DNA of 50,026 nucleotides. Origin: a virus. Position 1 is the first letter of the stretch. Every line of letters starts with the position of its first letter. The notes beneath the pieces were generated by a model. That model made no database searches, was not told where the DNA came from, and was given only the letters and a program-made list of their open reading frames with translations. Below, piece by piece: positions 15,887-24,688 of this stretch. The DNA lies in IMG/VR virus record IMGVR_UViG_3300035698_025207, positions 1 to 50,026 of that record; one strand, written 5' to 3'. A program made the position numbers and the translations under genes.

Positions 15887-16107
15887 AATGTCTTAACCCC
15901 ATTTGCCTCTGTAAATTGAAAACGCCCTCTTCTTGCCCGACAACTTTCTGAGCAAGTAAAATATTGTTCCCAAATACAAACAATATCCAATTCTTCTCCA
16001 TCGCGAAATCTTTTTAAATATTTCTTATATACCGGCTCGCCGCAAACCTGGCATATACGACCAGTTTCTATTTTTATCATTCTCTTTCTAATTCTAATCC
16101 GAGACAT
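15883..16107 (-). CDS. Small zinc-binding protein (74 aa)
   Basis: Cysteines in CQVCGEP near residue 19 and CSESC near 52 make a probable four-cysteine zinc site; the N-terminus is basic (RIRIRKR). It sits between two sugar genes with 1-base spacing and an ATGA overlap. Function unknown; a nucleic-acid-binding role is possible. Confidence 0.6.
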   Translation of the reverse strand: MSRIRIRKRMIKIETGRICQVCGEPVYKKYLKRFRDGEELDIVCIWEQYFTCSESCRARRGRFQFTEANGVKTL

Positions 16108-16108
16108 A

Positions 16109-17089
16109 TTACACCTTTGTTAATATTTCCTGTACCCATTCTTTTATTTCTTCATCATCATCTGCATGAACTAATTTAGAATTATATTCAAAATTCAAAC
16201 CCACAGGCATAGCCATAGGCATCGTTCCAAAATCAAAATATTCATTATCCGGCTCTATACAAAAACACCAACCAAGATCATAGGTTCTCCCTGCCTCATC
16301 AGAAGATATCAAGGTTTCATGAATTTTCTCGCCTGGCCTTATCCCCATTGATCTTATCCGACATTCCTTGCAAATAGCGCTTGCCAGATCAACAACATAA
16401 GACGATCTAAGTTTAGGGACAAATATCTCACCACCTTGCATATATTGTAAGGAAGACAAAACAAAATCTATTGCATCTTCCATAAGCCACCAGAAACGAG
16501 TCATCTGCTTATCTGTCACATAAATAATCCCTTGCTTGGCCTGCTCCCTAAAGATTTCAACCACAGAACCTCTGCTTCCTAAAACATTTCCATATCTAAC
16601 AACACTAAATACCGTTTTCTTTTCGCCAAAAGTATTGGCATTGATAAATAATTTCTCGGCAACAAGTTTAGTCGCCCCATAAAGATTGATCGAACTGACC
16701 GCCTTGTCCGTACTCAACGCAACAACTTTCCTTACCTTATTACTCAAAGCACATTCAATCACGTTCTGAGCACCAAGAATATTTGTCTTGACAGCCTCAA
16801 AAGGATTGTACTCACAAGCCGGAACCTGTTTCAAGGCCGCCGCATGAAAAACATAATCAGCTCCCTTCATCGCCCTGTTCAATCTTTCCTTGTCTCTAAC
16901 ATCACCAATAAAAAATCTAAGAACTTTTGGAAAATCCTCATTATAATATCCTTGCATCTGAAACTGTTTAAATTCATCTCTGGAATAAATTATGACCTTC
17001 TTAGCCTCTGCTTTTATAAAAAGTCTTTCGGCCATAGCCTTACCAAATGATCCTGTCCCTCCTGTTATCAATACTGTTTTATTCTGCAT
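16109..17089 (-). CDS. pseB: UDP-GlcNAc 4,6-dehydratase, PseB/FlaA1 type (326 aa)
   Basis: The start at 17089 follows AAGGAGAATA; an earlier in-frame ATG lacks support. GGTGSFG at 10-16 binds NADP, STDK at 126-129 and Y137/K141 are catalytic, and AALKQVPACEYNPFEAVKTN is the strongly conserved PseB signature. It removes water and inverts C5 of UDP-GlcNAc, the first step of pseudaminic acid synthesis. WbjB/CapD-type capsule enzymes are related, but length and motif fit PseB better. Confidence 0.88.
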   Translation of the reverse strand: MQNKTVLITGGTGSFGKAMAERLFIKAEAKKVIIYSRDEFKQFQMQGYYNEDFPKVLRFFIGDVRDKERLNRAMKGADYVFHAAALKQVPACEYNPFEAVKTNILGAQNVIECALSNKVRKVVALSTDKAVSSINLYGATKLVAEKLFINANTFGEKKTVFSVVRYGNVLGSRGSVVEIFREQAKQGIIYVTDKQMTRFWWLMEDAIDFVLSSLQYMQGGEIFVPKLRSSYVVDLASAICKECRIRSMGIRPGEKIHETLISSDEAGRTYDLGWCFCIEPDNEYFDFGTMPMAMPVGLNFEYNSKLVHADDDEEIKEWVQEILTKV

Positions 17090-17222
17090 TATTCTCCTTG
17101 CCTTTCTCAGCTTCAATAACTTTCATAATTCTGTCTGTGCAAACGCCAACAACACAATCTGATTCACCGCGATAATTATGAGCCACTATTACAATTTCTC
17201 TTATTTTATCTTTTAATTCCAT
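17079..17222 (-). CDS. Uncharacterised micro-protein (47 aa)
   Basis: ATG at 17222 follows GGAGAATTGAAA and the stop overlaps the pseB start region. The product contains VIVAHNYRGESDCVVGVCTD. Not recognised; supported by its ribosome binding site and tight tiling. Confidence 0.5.
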   Translation of the reverse strand: MELKDKIREIVIVAHNYRGESDCVVGVCTDRIMKVIEAEKGKENNAE

Positions 17223-17224
17223 TT

Positions 17225-17713
17225 TCAATTCTCCGATATAAACTTCATTATTTCCTCAACTGCTTCCTGTTCATTATTCACAAAAACCATATCCTTTCTA
17301 TGCTCTTCCCTGACAAAATCAAAATCCCATGACGGAGTAACACAAAAAACTTTCTTGCCTATCCTTTGCGCCTCGCTCATAGGCGTGGATGGAAAATCAA
17401 CAATAACATAGTCGGCCTTTTTCAATTCCCGGCTCAACTTCTTTGTGCTATATTTAATATTCTCAGACATTATATTTTGTTTCAAATATTTTATCGGATC
17501 TTCAAGATTGCTTGTTCTTGGTCCTGCCTTCCAAATAATATTATATGGAATTGAATCAAAGAAATGCCATAGCTTTTTCTGCCACCTATAATACCAACAG
17601 CTTGGTGTTGTGGGCGGGCACAAGCCCTTATCGCCACGATAAATCATTGGTATATATATAATTGTTTTCATTCTAAAATATAATCCCCAATATCCTACAA
17701 ACCTCTTTATCAA
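17225..17713 (-). CDS. C-terminal half of a GT-B glycosyltransferase (162 aa)
   Basis: The first usable codon is TTG at 17713, overlapping the upstream stop (TTGA); an ATG lies at 17671. From MKTIIYIPMIYRGDKG onward it resembles the nucleotide-sugar-binding half of surface-carbohydrate GT-B enzymes: YYRWQKKLWHFF, then KADYVIVDFPSTPMSEAQ, then GKKVFCVTP. No acceptor half is present. The missing N-terminal half seems to be 20061-21167, which ends about where this begins. It could pair with that protein or be an inactive relic. Confidence 0.6.
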   Translation of the reverse strand: MIKRFVGYWGLYFRMKTIIYIPMIYRGDKGLCPPTTPSCWYYRWQKKLWHFFDSIPYNIIWKAGPRTSNLEDPIKYLKQNIMSENIKYSTKKLSRELKKADYVIVDFPSTPMSEAQRIGKKVFCVTPSWDFDFVREEHRKDMVFVNNEQEAVEEIMKFISEN

Positions 17714-17919
17714 AGATCATGACTTAGATCCTCCAATCCGTTTTCAATTAAAATAATTCCTTCTGCAATCTCCCCAACACCATCATCCCAGGACTGTATT
17801 TCTGCCTCTAATTCATAAAAAATGACGCGCGCCTTATCCCGTTCTTTAGCAATAATATTTTTAGATACTTTTATTTGCTTCAACAGTTTTGTAATTTTAT
17901 TAATTTCTTGTTTTTTCAT
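17710..17919 (-). CDS. Small coiled-coil protein behind repeated promoter (69 aa)
   Basis: ATG at 17919 lies about 20 bases downstream of a copy of the repeated TATAAT element. Helical throughout: residues 1-40 basic, residues 41-69 acidic. Similar short helical proteins are common in phages and uncharacterised. Confidence 0.6.
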   Translation of the reverse strand: MKKQEINKITKLLKQIKVSKNIIAKERDKARVIFYELEAEIQSWDDGVGEIAEGIILIENGLEDLSHDL

Positions 17920-17937
17920 TTTATTCCTCTATATACT

Positions 17938-17971
17938 TATTATATATTATTTTTCAGGAAAACAAAAATTT
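17938..17971 (-). promoter_or_regulatory. Repeated AT-rich promoter element, copy P4
   Basis: On the minus strand AAATTT is followed after a spacer by AAAAATAATATATAATA, ending about 20 bases before the 17919 start. It overlaps the last codons of the amidotransferase gene. This copy has the most diverged spacer of the five. Confidence 0.6.
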
Positions 17972-19116
17972 TTATCCTCAATTCCATTTACGCCCGAATC
18001 AAAATCCCGTCCAACAGTAAAATTTGGAGACCATCTTCCTTTCTGTATATCATAACAAAACAAGGCTTTATCAACATAACTATTCACGACATCCCAAAAC
18101 TCAGTCAATGTAATTTCAATATATTCACAAAATTGATTCACATACTTGTCGCTACATTTTCCATCATACATCTGGACAAGCCTTATTCCTTGATCTCTTG
18201 TCAACAAACCCTGCCGAATATCATAACAAACCTCATCCGTCACAGCGCCATAGCCAAACTTAAAATATTTCAAAATATTTTGATTAATTATTTTTAGATC
18301 AGAATCAAGAGAAAAATATCTATTTGTTCTTCCTTCCCGCAATGGATCTGCATTTGATCTGCCTTTTAATCCATGCCTAATAGCAAACGCTGTATTATTT
18401 GCATTTGACCATTCTTCAACATAATAACCAAGAAATATTGCCTTCATATCATCAAGCTCGCCAGGCCAAGGAAATTCATACATAAACAAATCTTTTTCCG
18501 CCACCACATCATCAAGCCAAATACTTACATCATCCTTAACCGTATTGGCATTTCTCCATTGCATTGCATCTCCTATTATCGCAAACCCATCAACACCAAG
18601 AGTCTCACCAGGATTTTCGCCCTCAATAACCAAAGGTATACCAAATTTTGAAGCAATCCTAAACGCGCTGGCATACAATGAATACTCAAGCGGCTTGACA
18701 AAATTGCCATATTCAAAAAACGCTCTTTTGCTAAGATGCCTTTCTACTCTCGAATTTGGCCTCATTGATATCATATCAAACCCATGTCGAACAAGATTCT
18801 CTAAATTATATCTGCCTACATCGGAAATATTGTCAGGAGCACAATTTACAAGCAAGCAATTCAGCCCTAAAATATCCCTGGCGTACAAAGCCTGAAAAGT
18901 CGTATCCTTTCCACCGCTGACGCCAACAACGCAATCATAAGTAGTTGAAACTCTCTTTGTCCATTCAACAATACTTAATAGTTCGCTCCTTCTTCGAGAC
19001 CAATCAACCCAACTTTGTCTCTGCTCCGCAATAACGCACGCCATACAAACCTGATCTGTATTGAATATTATTCCTGGCCTTGTATCCGGCTGAACGCATC
19101 TTTTACAATATTTCAT
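17947..19116 (-). CDS. pseA: N-acetyl sugar amidotransferase, PseA/WbpG family (389 aa)
   Basis: The family converts an acetamido group on a nonulosonic acid to acetamidino. Zinc-site cysteines C4, C7, C24 and C27 open the protein, the PP-loop GVSGGKDT at 65-72 binds ATP, and the long middle (EGENPGETLG, IWLDDVVAE) is typical. Length is normal. The start follows GGAGGATTAAA. It suggests the final sugar is amidinated. Confidence 0.88.
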   Translation of the reverse strand: MKYCKRCVQPDTRPGIIFNTDQVCMACVIAEQRQSWVDWSRRRSELLSIVEWTKRVSTTYDCVVGVSGGKDTTFQALYARDILGLNCLLVNCAPDNISDVGRYNLENLVRHGFDMISMRPNSRVERHLSKRAFFEYGNFVKPLEYSLYASAFRIASKFGIPLVIEGENPGETLGVDGFAIIGDAMQWRNANTVKDDVSIWLDDVVAEKDLFMYEFPWPGELDDMKAIFLGYYVEEWSNANNTAFAIRHGLKGRSNADPLREGRTNRYFSLDSDLKIINQNILKYFKFGYGAVTDEVCYDIRQGLLTRDQGIRLVQMYDGKCSDKYVNQFCEYIEITLTEFWDVVNSYVDKALFCYDIQKGRWSPNFTVGRDFDSGVNGIEDKNFCFPEK

Positions 19117-19117
19117 T

Positions 19118-20044
19118 TTAATCCTCCAAACTATAAATTTTTATAGACTTTATCTTGCCCTCGAAAGGCCATATTCCATCATCGGGATAAGCAAGATGAA
19201 ATGGGGCACCAACCGTACCGATATGCAATGGGCCATCTCCTTTTATCTCTCCTAATGATATTCGCTCTTTTCTAAACCTCCCTTTCATAAAATCTACGAA
19301 AAGCTCCTTTCCGTCATAACCCATATTCATAGCATAAGAAATATCCGGTTGCGGACAATCAATAGGAATACATATTCCGTCAACAGGGCCAAATCCGTTT
19401 TCCACATCCTTACCAACCTCAACAAAAAAATAATATCCAAGAGAAATATTTGTTAAATGATATTGAAACCAATCTGGGGTAATATATCCGAAACAATAAT
19501 TCCTATGGCCCAAATCGTTTCTCTTGTCAAAAATAAAACAGCTTTTCTTATTATTTGTTATAGAAAACTCTATATGAATTTCCCATTTATCCAAATTGAT
19601 TTCATCACAATTCAAAACTTCAACATATCCCTGACCATTAAATTCAAGACAATTACTCCGTCCATCAATATATGTGGTTCTTTTTACGCCAACACCATGC
19701 ATATTTCGTATTATTCCCTTGGCAAGATCATGATCAACATCAAACAAAATATGATTCCAAACATTAGGGTCTCTGTCTTCGGGGGGATAGGAATACAAAG
19801 TCTTATATTCCGCCATTATTCTTTTACCCGTATTTTTTTCTCTCGGAATGATATTTTTATGTTGCAATTCAAGAGATAAATTAAGAAACGCCCTCTTTAA
19901 TTTTTCTATTTTTATTGTAGCAAGCCAAAACTCCTGCTTTGCATACAGATCCATCAATTCAACAAACAAAGTCTGACATATCTGATGTGCTGGAGTTTGG
20001 TTATCCAATACAAATAATGAAACCTTGTTTTCTTCATCTGCCAT
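19118..20044 (-). CDS. LamG/concanavalin-like domain protein (308 aa)
   Basis: The start at 20044 follows GGAGAATTGATA. Residues about 120-308 have a LamG-like beta-sandwich pattern: CLEFNGQGYVEVL near 131, WEIHIEFSI near 153, GPLHIGTVGAPF near 272 and EGKIKSIKIYS at the end. The N-terminal 100 residues are helical. Such folds bind glycans and occur in phage tail fibres and surface proteins. No signal peptide. A virion or glycan-binding role is inferred. Confidence 0.6.
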   Translation of the reverse strand: MADEENKVSLFVLDNQTPAHQICQTLFVELMDLYAKQEFWLATIKIEKLKRAFLNLSLELQHKNIIPREKNTGKRIMAEYKTLYSYPPEDRDPNVWNHILFDVDHDLAKGIIRNMHGVGVKRTTYIDGRSNCLEFNGQGYVEVLNCDEINLDKWEIHIEFSITNNKKSCFIFDKRNDLGHRNYCFGYITPDWFQYHLTNISLGYYFFVEVGKDVENGFGPVDGICIPIDCPQPDISYAMNMGYDGKELFVDFMKGRFRKERISLGEIKGDGPLHIGTVGAPFHLAYPDDGIWPFEGKIKSIKIYSLED

Positions 20045-20060
20045 TATCAATTCTCCTTTT

Positions 20061-21167
20061 TCATATCACCTTACAATTCCAACAATTCTCTTCAACCCTA
20101 TTGCTAAAAAACTCCTTATCTTCTTTTGTATGAGTTACAAAATAATCATAAAGCCTCAATCTATTCCAATCATTCGCCCAGTTATCATAAGCCTCCCAAC
20201 CATGCTTGACATAAATAGTCGGGATGTAAAGCTGTCTTGCCGCCAACAACAAGCCATACTGATAAAGTTTGTTTCTCCTTGTAAAAATAACGGCATCAAA
20301 TTTATTTTCCTTCAAATAACGAATATAAAAATCTTTCAGACAAAGAATCTTCAAAACAATTTTTTCAACAAAATAATAAATTCTATCCCTCAACAGAACA
20401 AAAGAAACACTCTTATCAAATCCGCCAAGATCATCGATCTTATTAACCAAATCCATAATATCCAACAAAAAATCATCAAGTTTAATATTGTATTCTTTTT
20501 CCTTAACTAAACCCGTTATTTTTCCAAGCCGATTAAAAGTTCTCAATCCCGACATAGGACTTGCAAACAAAAACCTTTCATTTCTTTTCCATGAAGGTAA
20601 AAACTGTAAATATCTAAACCAATCATATGTTCCTCGTATTCCTTTATTGTCCCGCCAATCAGTAACCTCTTTAGAAACATTCATTTTGGCAAAAAGCCAT
20701 TGTCGATCAAATTCAGCAACGAATCCTTTTCCAAAAAACCTTGAAAAAATAGACATGCCCTTAAAATACAATTCATCATCCATCACATCCTGCTTATCAA
20801 ATCGAATCATATAATAGCATTTATCAGGCTTCTCCTGCTCGATTATTTTCTTGAATTGCATTCCTTTCCTAACAAAAGCATCAATAACATTTTTCAACAT
20901 GGAAACACAATGAACCGTCATTGGAATATCAAAGGCTTTAATCTCTGGATACCGCTCTATCAAAAACAATTCCAATTTATTCAACCATCCTCTGAACTTC
21001 TCAGTATAGATCAAAGTCTCCTGCCATACAAAGTAATCCTCAGGAATCTTATATGTATAGCCTCGCCTATCAAGCTCGTACATAGCCATAGGGGTCAGGG
21101 CTATGATCTGCCCCTCAATTCCTTTCAAGGCATTATTGTCAAAATCTTCGATAAATGTTATGTTCAT
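20061..21167 (-). CDS. N-terminal half of a GT-B glycosyltransferase (368 aa)
   Basis: The protein has an acceptor-side Rossmann pattern near its end: FDAVIFTRRNKLYQYGLLLA, IPTIYVKHGWEAY and YDYFVTHTKEDKEFF. In surface-carbohydrate GT-B enzymes this is followed by a second Rossmann domain, but here the frame stops at NCWNCKVI. The matching second half is at 17225-17713. The ATG overlaps the GNAT stop (ATGA). Whether the halves assemble is unknown. Confidence 0.6.
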   Translation of the reverse strand: MNITFIEDFDNNALKGIEGQIIALTPMAMYELDRRGYTYKIPEDYFVWQETLIYTEKFRGWLNKLELFLIERYPEIKAFDIPMTVHCVSMLKNVIDAFVRKGMQFKKIIEQEKPDKCYYMIRFDKQDVMDDELYFKGMSIFSRFFGKGFVAEFDRQWLFAKMNVSKEVTDWRDNKGIRGTYDWFRYLQFLPSWKRNERFLFASPMSGLRTFNRLGKITGLVKEKEYNIKLDDFLLDIMDLVNKIDDLGGFDKSVSFVLLRDRIYYFVEKIVLKILCLKDFYIRYLKENKFDAVIFTRRNKLYQYGLLLAARQLYIPTIYVKHGWEAYDNWANDWNRLRLYDYFVTHTKEDKEFFSNRVEENCWNCKVI

Positions 21168-21697
21168 TTTTCATCAACCCAATCCTTTTTGATATAAGAA
21201 TAGTAACAACTATCCCAAAATTTTCCTTTTCTATACACTCTCTGTCTCAACAAACCATCAAAATGAAAATTGCACTTCTTAAAAAACTCTATACCTACTT
21301 TATTAAACCCATATACCTCCGCCCAGATACAGTTCAAATCCATCGAGTCAAAGGCTATTTCTTTTAATTTCCTAATCGTTTCCTGGCCAACTCCTTTACT
21401 TTGATTTTGTTTATCTCCAATATATATGCTAACCTCTGCATGACGATTTACCCAATCAATATGGGCAAGTCCACAAACACCAACAAAAACCTTTTCTGGT
21501 ATCCTTCCTGCCTGATTTTTCTGAACTATTGCCAACATCAAATTCCTGTCCATATCCAGATTCTCAAACCACTTGACATGCTCCCTCCAAAACAAAGGCC
21601 GCCATTGTCTTGTTCTTGCCCTTATCTCAGGATCGTTTCTCCACTTGAACATCTGTTCCAAGTCGCTTTCATCTAAAGGTCTCAAAGTCACTTTCAT
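21164..21697 (-). CDS. GNAT acetyltransferase, PseH/RimJ-like (177 aa)
   Basis: A GNAT fold with MFKWRNDPEIRARTR near residue 16 and the acetyl-CoA loop around QNQSKGVGQETIRKL near 97. The WRNDPEIR opening and overall length match RimJ/L-like and PseH-like enzymes. In the neighbourhood of an aminotransferase, N-acetylation of a UDP-4-amino sugar is the likely role. The start follows GGAGGATGAGTA. Confidence 0.8.
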   Translation of the reverse strand: MKVTLRPLDESDLEQMFKWRNDPEIRARTRQWRPLFWREHVKWFENLDMDRNLMLAIVQKNQAGRIPEKVFVGVCGLAHIDWVNRHAEVSIYIGDKQNQSKGVGQETIRKLKEIAFDSMDLNCIWAEVYGFNKVGIEFFKKCNFHFDGLLRQRVYRKGKFWDSCYYSYIKKDWVDEK

Positions 21698-21700
21698 TAC

Positions 21701-21883
21701 TCATCCTCCTTTACATAATTCAATTGCTTGACTTTCTGTAAATCCTACCTGAAGAAAAGCTTCATACTTTGCTCTTGTAATCATCGCAAGTATCGCTTGA
21801 GCCTCAATTTGCATAGGAAGAGTTCTTTTAAGCTCTCTTAACATCCCTTCCATATCTATTTTTACAGGTTTAATTTTATCCAT
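21701..21883 (-). CDS. Small helical protein (60 aa)
   Basis: ATG at 21883 lies in the end of the aminotransferase gene. The last 35 residues (AILAMITRAKYEAFLQVGFT, then AIELCK) form a helix-loop-helix ending in a cysteine. This tail resembles the ESQAIEL ending of many short phage proteins. Function unknown. Confidence 0.55.
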   Translation of the reverse strand: MDKIKPVKIDMEGMLRELKRTLPMQIEAQAILAMITRAKYEAFLQVGFTESQAIELCKGG

Positions 21884-23060
21884 TTATCAAATAATCCCCC
21901 TTCTTTAGAATCTTATGAATGCGATCAACAATATATTCAACATCCTCGTATGTCATTCCCGGTCCTAAAGGCAAACTGACCGTATGCTCTCCTATCCACT
22001 CGGCGTTTGGAAATTGTCCCTTCTTCCATCCGAATCTTTCTTGATAATAAGGATGCAGATGAATTGGCTTATAATGTATTCCACAGCAAATATTTTCCTT
22101 TCTCATTTCCATTATAAACTTGTCTCTGTTACCAAGCTGAATGGTATAAAGGTGAAGACCATGAACTGTTCGATCCACCTTCATAGCTTCAATTATTGGG
22201 GTATTGCCATTGAAAATTCCTTCCTTTCTAAACCGATCAAAAACAAGATTATAATCGAACCATATATCCTCTCTTTTATACCAATTATCTTCAACCTCTC
22301 TTAGTTGTTGCAAGGCTATCACTGCTTCCAAATCCGTACAATTAGCCTTATAACCGAGATCGACAATATTATACCTACCAGGAGAATCGACCCTCTTTGA
22401 AGCATCTGCATCCATTCCATGAATTCTTAGTCTCCTTATTTTCTCTGCTGTTTCATCATTATTCGTCACGGCCATTCCCATCTCAGGAGCGGCAATATTT
22501 TTCGTTGGATTGAAACTATAACAGCCACAATCACCGAAAGTCCCGACATGCTGGCTCCGCCACTTTGTCTCAATGGCATGGGCACAATCCTCGACAATCC
22601 AAATATGATATTTTTCCTTGAGCTTTGACAAAGTATCCTGATCACAACTTTGACCTGCAAAATGAACAGGAACAATTCCCTGAAAATAAAATTCCCCATA
22701 CTTTTCAGCTGAATCCAGATCAACATCCAAATCAATGCACTGAGTTTTCTTATCCACGTCTATTAAAAAGGGAACAAGATCATTATAGATTATAGCATTG
22801 ATGGTAGAACAAAAAGTTAAGGGAGAAGTTAGAACATGACAAAAACGCTCAGTAAGAGAAAGTTTATTTACTTGAATTGCAAGCCACAAAGCCATAGAAC
22901 AACTGTTAACAGCAACGGCATGTTTAACCCCTATATAGTCGGCAAACTCCTGTTCTAATCGCTCTGTGACTTTGCCCATAGTCCACCAGCCACTCTCAAG
23001 AACTTTTTGCACTTCAGCATAGGTTTCCTTCGATACGTTTTGTTTTGATAAAGAAATCAT
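21876..23060 (-). CDS. DegT/DnrJ/EryC1/StrS sugar aminotransferase (394 aa)
   Basis: PLP enzyme of the sugar aminotransferase family. VEDCAHA (D158) and SFNPTKN with K187 as the PLP lysine are present, as is the N-terminal GWWTMGKVTERLEQEFA. It transfers an amino group to a 4-keto sugar nucleotide, the PseC or LegC step. The start at 23060 follows TTGGAGAAAAAAGAA and overlaps a membrane micro-ORF. The exact substrate is inferred from context. Confidence 0.87.
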   Translation of the reverse strand: MISLSKQNVSKETYAEVQKVLESGWWTMGKVTERLEQEFADYIGVKHAVAVNSCSMALWLAIQVNKLSLTERFCHVLTSPLTFCSTINAIIYNDLVPFLIDVDKKTQCIDLDVDLDSAEKYGEFYFQGIVPVHFAGQSCDQDTLSKLKEKYHIWIVEDCAHAIETKWRSQHVGTFGDCGCYSFNPTKNIAAPEMGMAVTNNDETAEKIRRLRIHGMDADASKRVDSPGRYNIVDLGYKANCTDLEAVIALQQLREVEDNWYKREDIWFDYNLVFDRFRKEGIFNGNTPIIEAMKVDRTVHGLHLYTIQLGNRDKFIMEMRKENICCGIHYKPIHLHPYYQERFGWKKGQFPNAEWIGEHTVSLPLGPGMTYEDVEYIVDRIHKILKKGDYLING

Positions 23061-23176
23061 TTCTTTTTTCTCCAACAATTAAATTTAACAAATGCAATAT
23101 TCAATCCATTAAAAAACAATATCATACCGATGATCCACAAACCTGTTATCAATATCTTTATTAACATATCATCCAT
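23057..23176 (-). CDS. Single-span membrane micro-protein (39 aa)
   Basis: The frame encodes one hydrophobic helix (about residues 6-30) and a basic tail (NCWRKKK); its stop overlaps the aminotransferase start (ATGA). It has only a weak ribosome binding site. Probable but unproven. Confidence 0.4.
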   Translation of the reverse strand: MDDMLIKILITGLWIIGMILFFNGLNIAFVKFNCWRKKK

Positions 23177-23183
23177 GATGCCA

Positions 23184-23420
23184 TCAGATCAATACTTTAT
23201 TTATAATATAGGTAAGAAGCCCGCCAAAGAATAAAAATGTTCCAACATAAACCTTTGAAAAACAGTCCCTAAACCCTTCAGAAATACAATAAATTGTATT
23301 GGCAGGACCACTAATTAAAATCCCTATCCCGACAAGAAAGCTCAACACTGCAAGCAATGTAACAAGTTTATATTTCTTTTTCGTTAATTCAATCGTGGTA
23401 TGATCTGTTTCATTTTTCAT
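23184..23420 (-). CDS. Two-span membrane protein (78 aa)
   Basis: Two hydrophobic spans at about 18-38 and 56-76 are separated by a loop with two cysteines (YCISEGFRDCF). The N-terminus is charged. Start overlaps the upstream stop (ATGA). Not recognised. Confidence 0.55.
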   Translation of the reverse strand: MKNETDHTTIELTKKKYKLVTLLAVLSFLVGIGILISGPANTIYCISEGFRDCFSKVYVGTFLFFGGLLTYIINKVLI

Positions 23421-23608
23421 ACTATATATCCCTCCAATCCATTCTTCTCAACGATCCATAAAGGAACAGAAATTGTATTTTCGTCCTCATTCAAAGTACA
23501 AACACTCTGAGCAAAGAAGTAATCCTTCCCGTCTATCGACAGCCACCAACCTGTGGAAATACTCCCTGACATCTCATCATACTGAAGATCAACCATTTCT
23601 TTTGGCAT
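23417..23608 (-). CDS. Uncharacterised 63-aa protein
   Basis: The start is preceded by GAGGACTAAATC. The protein is acidic and beta-rich (GWWLSIDGKDYFFAQ), suggesting a small folded domain. It lies four bases downstream of the next gene and is coupled to the membrane protein. Function unknown. Confidence 0.55.
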   Translation of the reverse strand: MPKEMVDLQYDEMSGSISTGWWLSIDGKDYFFAQSVCTLNEDENTISVPLWIVEKNGLEGYIV

Positions 23609-23611
23609 GAT

Positions 23612-24004
23612 TTAGTCCTCCATTTTGAACTCAATTACTTCCCGCACCCATTTTGCCATAACCACGACACTTCTTTTAGCATGAAACTGAACCGGACAGC
23701 GATCAAGCAACTCCTGCCACCTATCAGGCTTGGGCTTGCGGCGGATTAGGAAAGGCTCATCTCCTGGTTTATTATGGTTTACATCAGCTACTTGCCATAT
23801 TCCTGCTTGGTGATAAAAATATTCATCCCCTTTCTGCGGCAACCCAATAGACAAATCCTCTGGATCAATCAGGCGGGAAGGGTGTATCCACGATGTTCCT
23901 TCTCCTTTCTTTTCATCCACAAAAGAAACACGCACACTTCCATGCCCGCTTAACTCCCCCTTATCCGCCACCACTTTTTCTATCCATAAGTATTCCTTTT
24001 CCAT
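23612..24004 (-). CDS. Uncharacterised 130-aa protein
   Basis: The start follows AAAAGGGGGTAGTT. It is a mixed protein with a beta-like first half (SGHGSVRVSFVDEKKG) and a basic WQELLDRCPVQFHAKRSVVV near the end. Position after the Rad50-like half may be coincidental. Not recognised. Confidence 0.6.
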   Translation of the reverse strand: MEKEYLWIEKVVADKGELSGHGSVRVSFVDEKKGEGTSWIHPSRLIDPEDLSIGLPQKGDEYFYHQAGIWQVADVNHNKPGDEPFLIRRKPKPDRWQELLDRCPVQFHAKRSVVVMAKWVREVIEFKMED

Positions 24005-24016
24005 AACTACCCCCTT

Positions 24017-24688
24017 TTAAATATCTATTACTGTTACCTCACTAATTCCCTTCCTTTGCGTAACGTTAAAAATCTTATCCGCCACCCCCAGAAACTCAGG
24101 CAATGTCGTAATCACTATCATTTGAAGATCTAATTTTTCACTAACCATCTTGAGCATATCTGCACATTTCTTTTGCAATACCCTGGCATCAGTAGTTGGA
24201 TCATCGTTAACAAACTTGAACGGCTCATCCAAAACCATAACCGGCCTTGTCCTATTTAAACTCCAAAATGAACAGCGCAAGGCAAAGGCCGCCACATCAT
24301 TGGCCCCTCCACCCGTCGTGAATAAAGTATCTCCATATTCTATCCCGTCCTTTACAAACACCAAATCGCATTCCGTCTTATTTCTTCTCTGCTCAAATTT
24401 AATTTTAAATTCATAAGGATCATCAAACACGGTAGTCAAAGCTAAAGTAACGAGATTGCTCATATGATATTCAAGTTTCTTTTGAGTTTCCTGAGCGATC
24501 TTTCTGACAACTTCCAATGCCTTAACAGAATCAGAATGCCTTTTCTCAAAGGAAAGGCTTTGTTCTTTAGCCTTTTCCAAATCAGCAAGAACTCTATCTC
24601 TTTCGCCCTTCATCCTATCCAATTTACCAAGAACATCAACCTTGAACTCGGAGCTTTGTGCTGTTATATGAGAATAATCAGAACTCAT
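24017..24688 (-). CDS. C-terminal ATPase half of a split SbcC/Rad50-like protein (223 aa)
   Basis: The start at 24688 follows GGAGGAAAAAT. Residues 1-75 are coiled coil. TGGGANDVAAFALR at about 125-138 is the ABC signature region and VMVLDEPFKF at about 150-159 is Walker B with the catalytic Glu; MIVITTLPEF near 192 is the H-loop region. No Walker A is present. The complementary N-terminal half is at 26701-27756, and the SbcD-like nuclease lies between. Together they would form a DNA-end resection and repair complex. Confidence 0.8.
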   Translation of the reverse strand: MSSDYSHITAQSSEFKVDVLGKLDRMKGERDRVLADLEKAKEQSLSFEKRHSDSVKALEVVRKIAQETQKKLEYHMSNLVTLALTTVFDDPYEFKIKFEQRRNKTECDLVFVKDGIEYGDTLFTTGGGANDVAAFALRCSFWSLNRTRPVMVLDEPFKFVNDDPTTDARVLQKKCADMLKMVSEKLDLQMIVITTLPEFLGVADKIFNVTQRKGISEVTVIDI

